A stretch of 28,772 bases of DNA, from positions 1 to 28,772 of the forward strand of contig JAAMPI010000661.1 of the NCBI GenBank assembly GCA_013054445.1. The letters are read 5' to 3'. The position numbers and the translations under genes were made by a program. The DNA comes from Cudoniella acicularis. Lineage: Eukaryota; Ascomycota; Leotiomycetes; Helotiales; Helotiaceae. Under the pieces are notes generated by a model, which saw nothing but the letters and a program-made list of their open reading frames with translations, was not told the origin of the DNA and made no database searches. Below, in pieces: positions 28,000 through 28,772 of the stretch. The stretch's first letter is position 1. Each line of letters begins with the position of its first letter.

Positions 28000-28772
28000 T
28001 CAGAGCTCATTCTTCTCAATCCCACCCCTCTTCAAACAACTCTCCACGCCCTGCGCCAGCGTCGCGGGCACTAAATCCCTATACTTCTCAATATCCGCAC
28101 TAGGCAAGAACTCTAACTCCAACGCTAAGCCCGAAAACTTATCATCAAGCATAAACAGACTTTCAGCCGGGGTATTAATACCAGGATCTTCAGTGTTGAA
28201 GGCAGCAACGAAAATCATTTCCTCGCAGTCCGGATTGAACTCCATGTGTAAAGAGCCCTAGGGAAAGACGACCATGGAGTAGGTGTTATGCTCGATTCTG
28301 ATTTTTCGGGCCCCGGTTTCGGCGACGAATTCAGAGATCATGCGTCCTTTGACGACGATTTGAGAGTTCGGTGCCACGGGGGTGCGTGTGTGGGGTGTTG
28401 AAACCGCTGTGTTTGTTAAAAATAAGTTAAGACTCGGTTTGAGAAAGAAAAAAAAACTTCAGATATACCATATATTGCGGATAAAATGAAGAAGTAAATG
28501 AATACGTACCAAGCCTTGTTAAAAGCCACAGCCAAACTCGTCCCATTCCCCACCAACGCAAGCATCATATCAACATTCGCAAAGACTATTTTCCCGCCTT
28601 TGCCCTCCTGGACCGACTCCCGTGGATCAGGGGGAGAAATGAAGTGGAAAGCGAAGTCTTTGTCCTTGAGCAAAGCAATTCGAGTCACAATGCTGGGGCT
28701 GGTTTTCAGCAAGGCGATCAGCTCGTAGTTTACGCCTGGGAGGGTGCCATTGAAGGGGAGGGGCTGTGTGAT
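28000..28772 (-). pseudogene. Broken secreted cupin (spherulin-1A/germin-like) gene, 5' end outside window
   Basis: Exon 1 runs from the window edge to 28,510 (LPGVNYELIALLKTSPS, RIALLKDKDFAFHF, GKGGKIVFANVDMMLALVG), then a 103-base intron (donor GTACGT at 28,509; acceptor CACAG). Exon 2 starts at 28,406. Splicing yields ACGFNTPHTHPRGTELS, the first cupin metal-binding motif (HTHPRxxE). Right after it one extra A on the coding strand (TTT at 28,359-28,361) shifts the frame, and the next frame reads IVVKGRMISEFVAETGARK. A TAG at 28,260-28,258 replaces the Gln of the second motif, F-P-Q-G-S-L-H (PxGxxHxxxN); after it comes HMEFNPDCEEMIFVAAFNTED and a natural C-terminus at 28,000. Metal-binding His and Glu codons are all present, so loss looks recent. 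Family members are secreted manganese-type cupins of uncertain enzyme activity. A sequencing error could explain the frameshift but hardly also the stop. Confidence 0.8.

Noticed and set aside
1..28772. CRISPR array, rRNA genes or telomeric repeats
   Set aside because: No regular spaced repeats, rRNA-like conserved blocks or TTAGGG runs were seen.

Overview
This is fungal DNA, most likely from a filamentous ascomycete (Pezizomycotina); a leotiomycete is my best guess from the gene style, but that is not provable here. The genes on the right have short GT-AG introns (52-58 bases, one of 103) with GTACGT/GTAAGT-type donors and CTRAC-like branch sites, and the left two thirds carry the signature of repeat-induced point mutation (RIP). 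The window falls into two compartments with a sharp border near 18,290.

Left compartment, 1-18,290: very AT-rich DNA almost stripped of CpA and TpG while CpG is kept (positions 1-182 contain no CA or TG at all). No intact gene survives. Reading through the stop codons recovers relics of a specific gene set: a DUF3435 tyrosine-recombinase ('captain') with a C-terminal zinc-finger-like tail (768-3420, +), the N-terminal membrane part of one ferric reductase (4453-5000, +), a nearly full-length DUF3723 protein (11,349-13,886, -), and a nearly full-length second ferric reductase (15,960-17,836, +). DUF3435 + DUF3723 + ferric reductase is the characteristic gene set of Starship giant transposons, so I read this block as a RIP-killed, probably shrunken Starship relic. 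Nested in it is a 1.7-kb element with about 74-88 base inverted ends flanked by TA (7828-9523). Other coding-like relics (7.2-7.8, 9.8-10.1, 14.4-14.9 kb) are not identified with confidence.

Right compartment, 18,291-28,772: normal composition with an F-box protein gene (-), a secreted GH10 endo-xylanase with four exons (+), a broken SesB/DUF676-type alpha/beta-hydrolase gene (-), a small secreted five-cysteine protein (-), a 157-base MITE-like hairpin, a Dabb-domain protein (-), and a secreted cupin (spherulin/germin-like) gene broken by a frameshift and a CAG-to-TAG type stop (-, cut by the window edge). These genes do not form one pathway. The notable theme is decay beside a RIP block: at least two broken genes, and a xylanase with a C-to-T type change at a conserved active-site histidine.

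All homology statements come from recognition by eye; no search was run.
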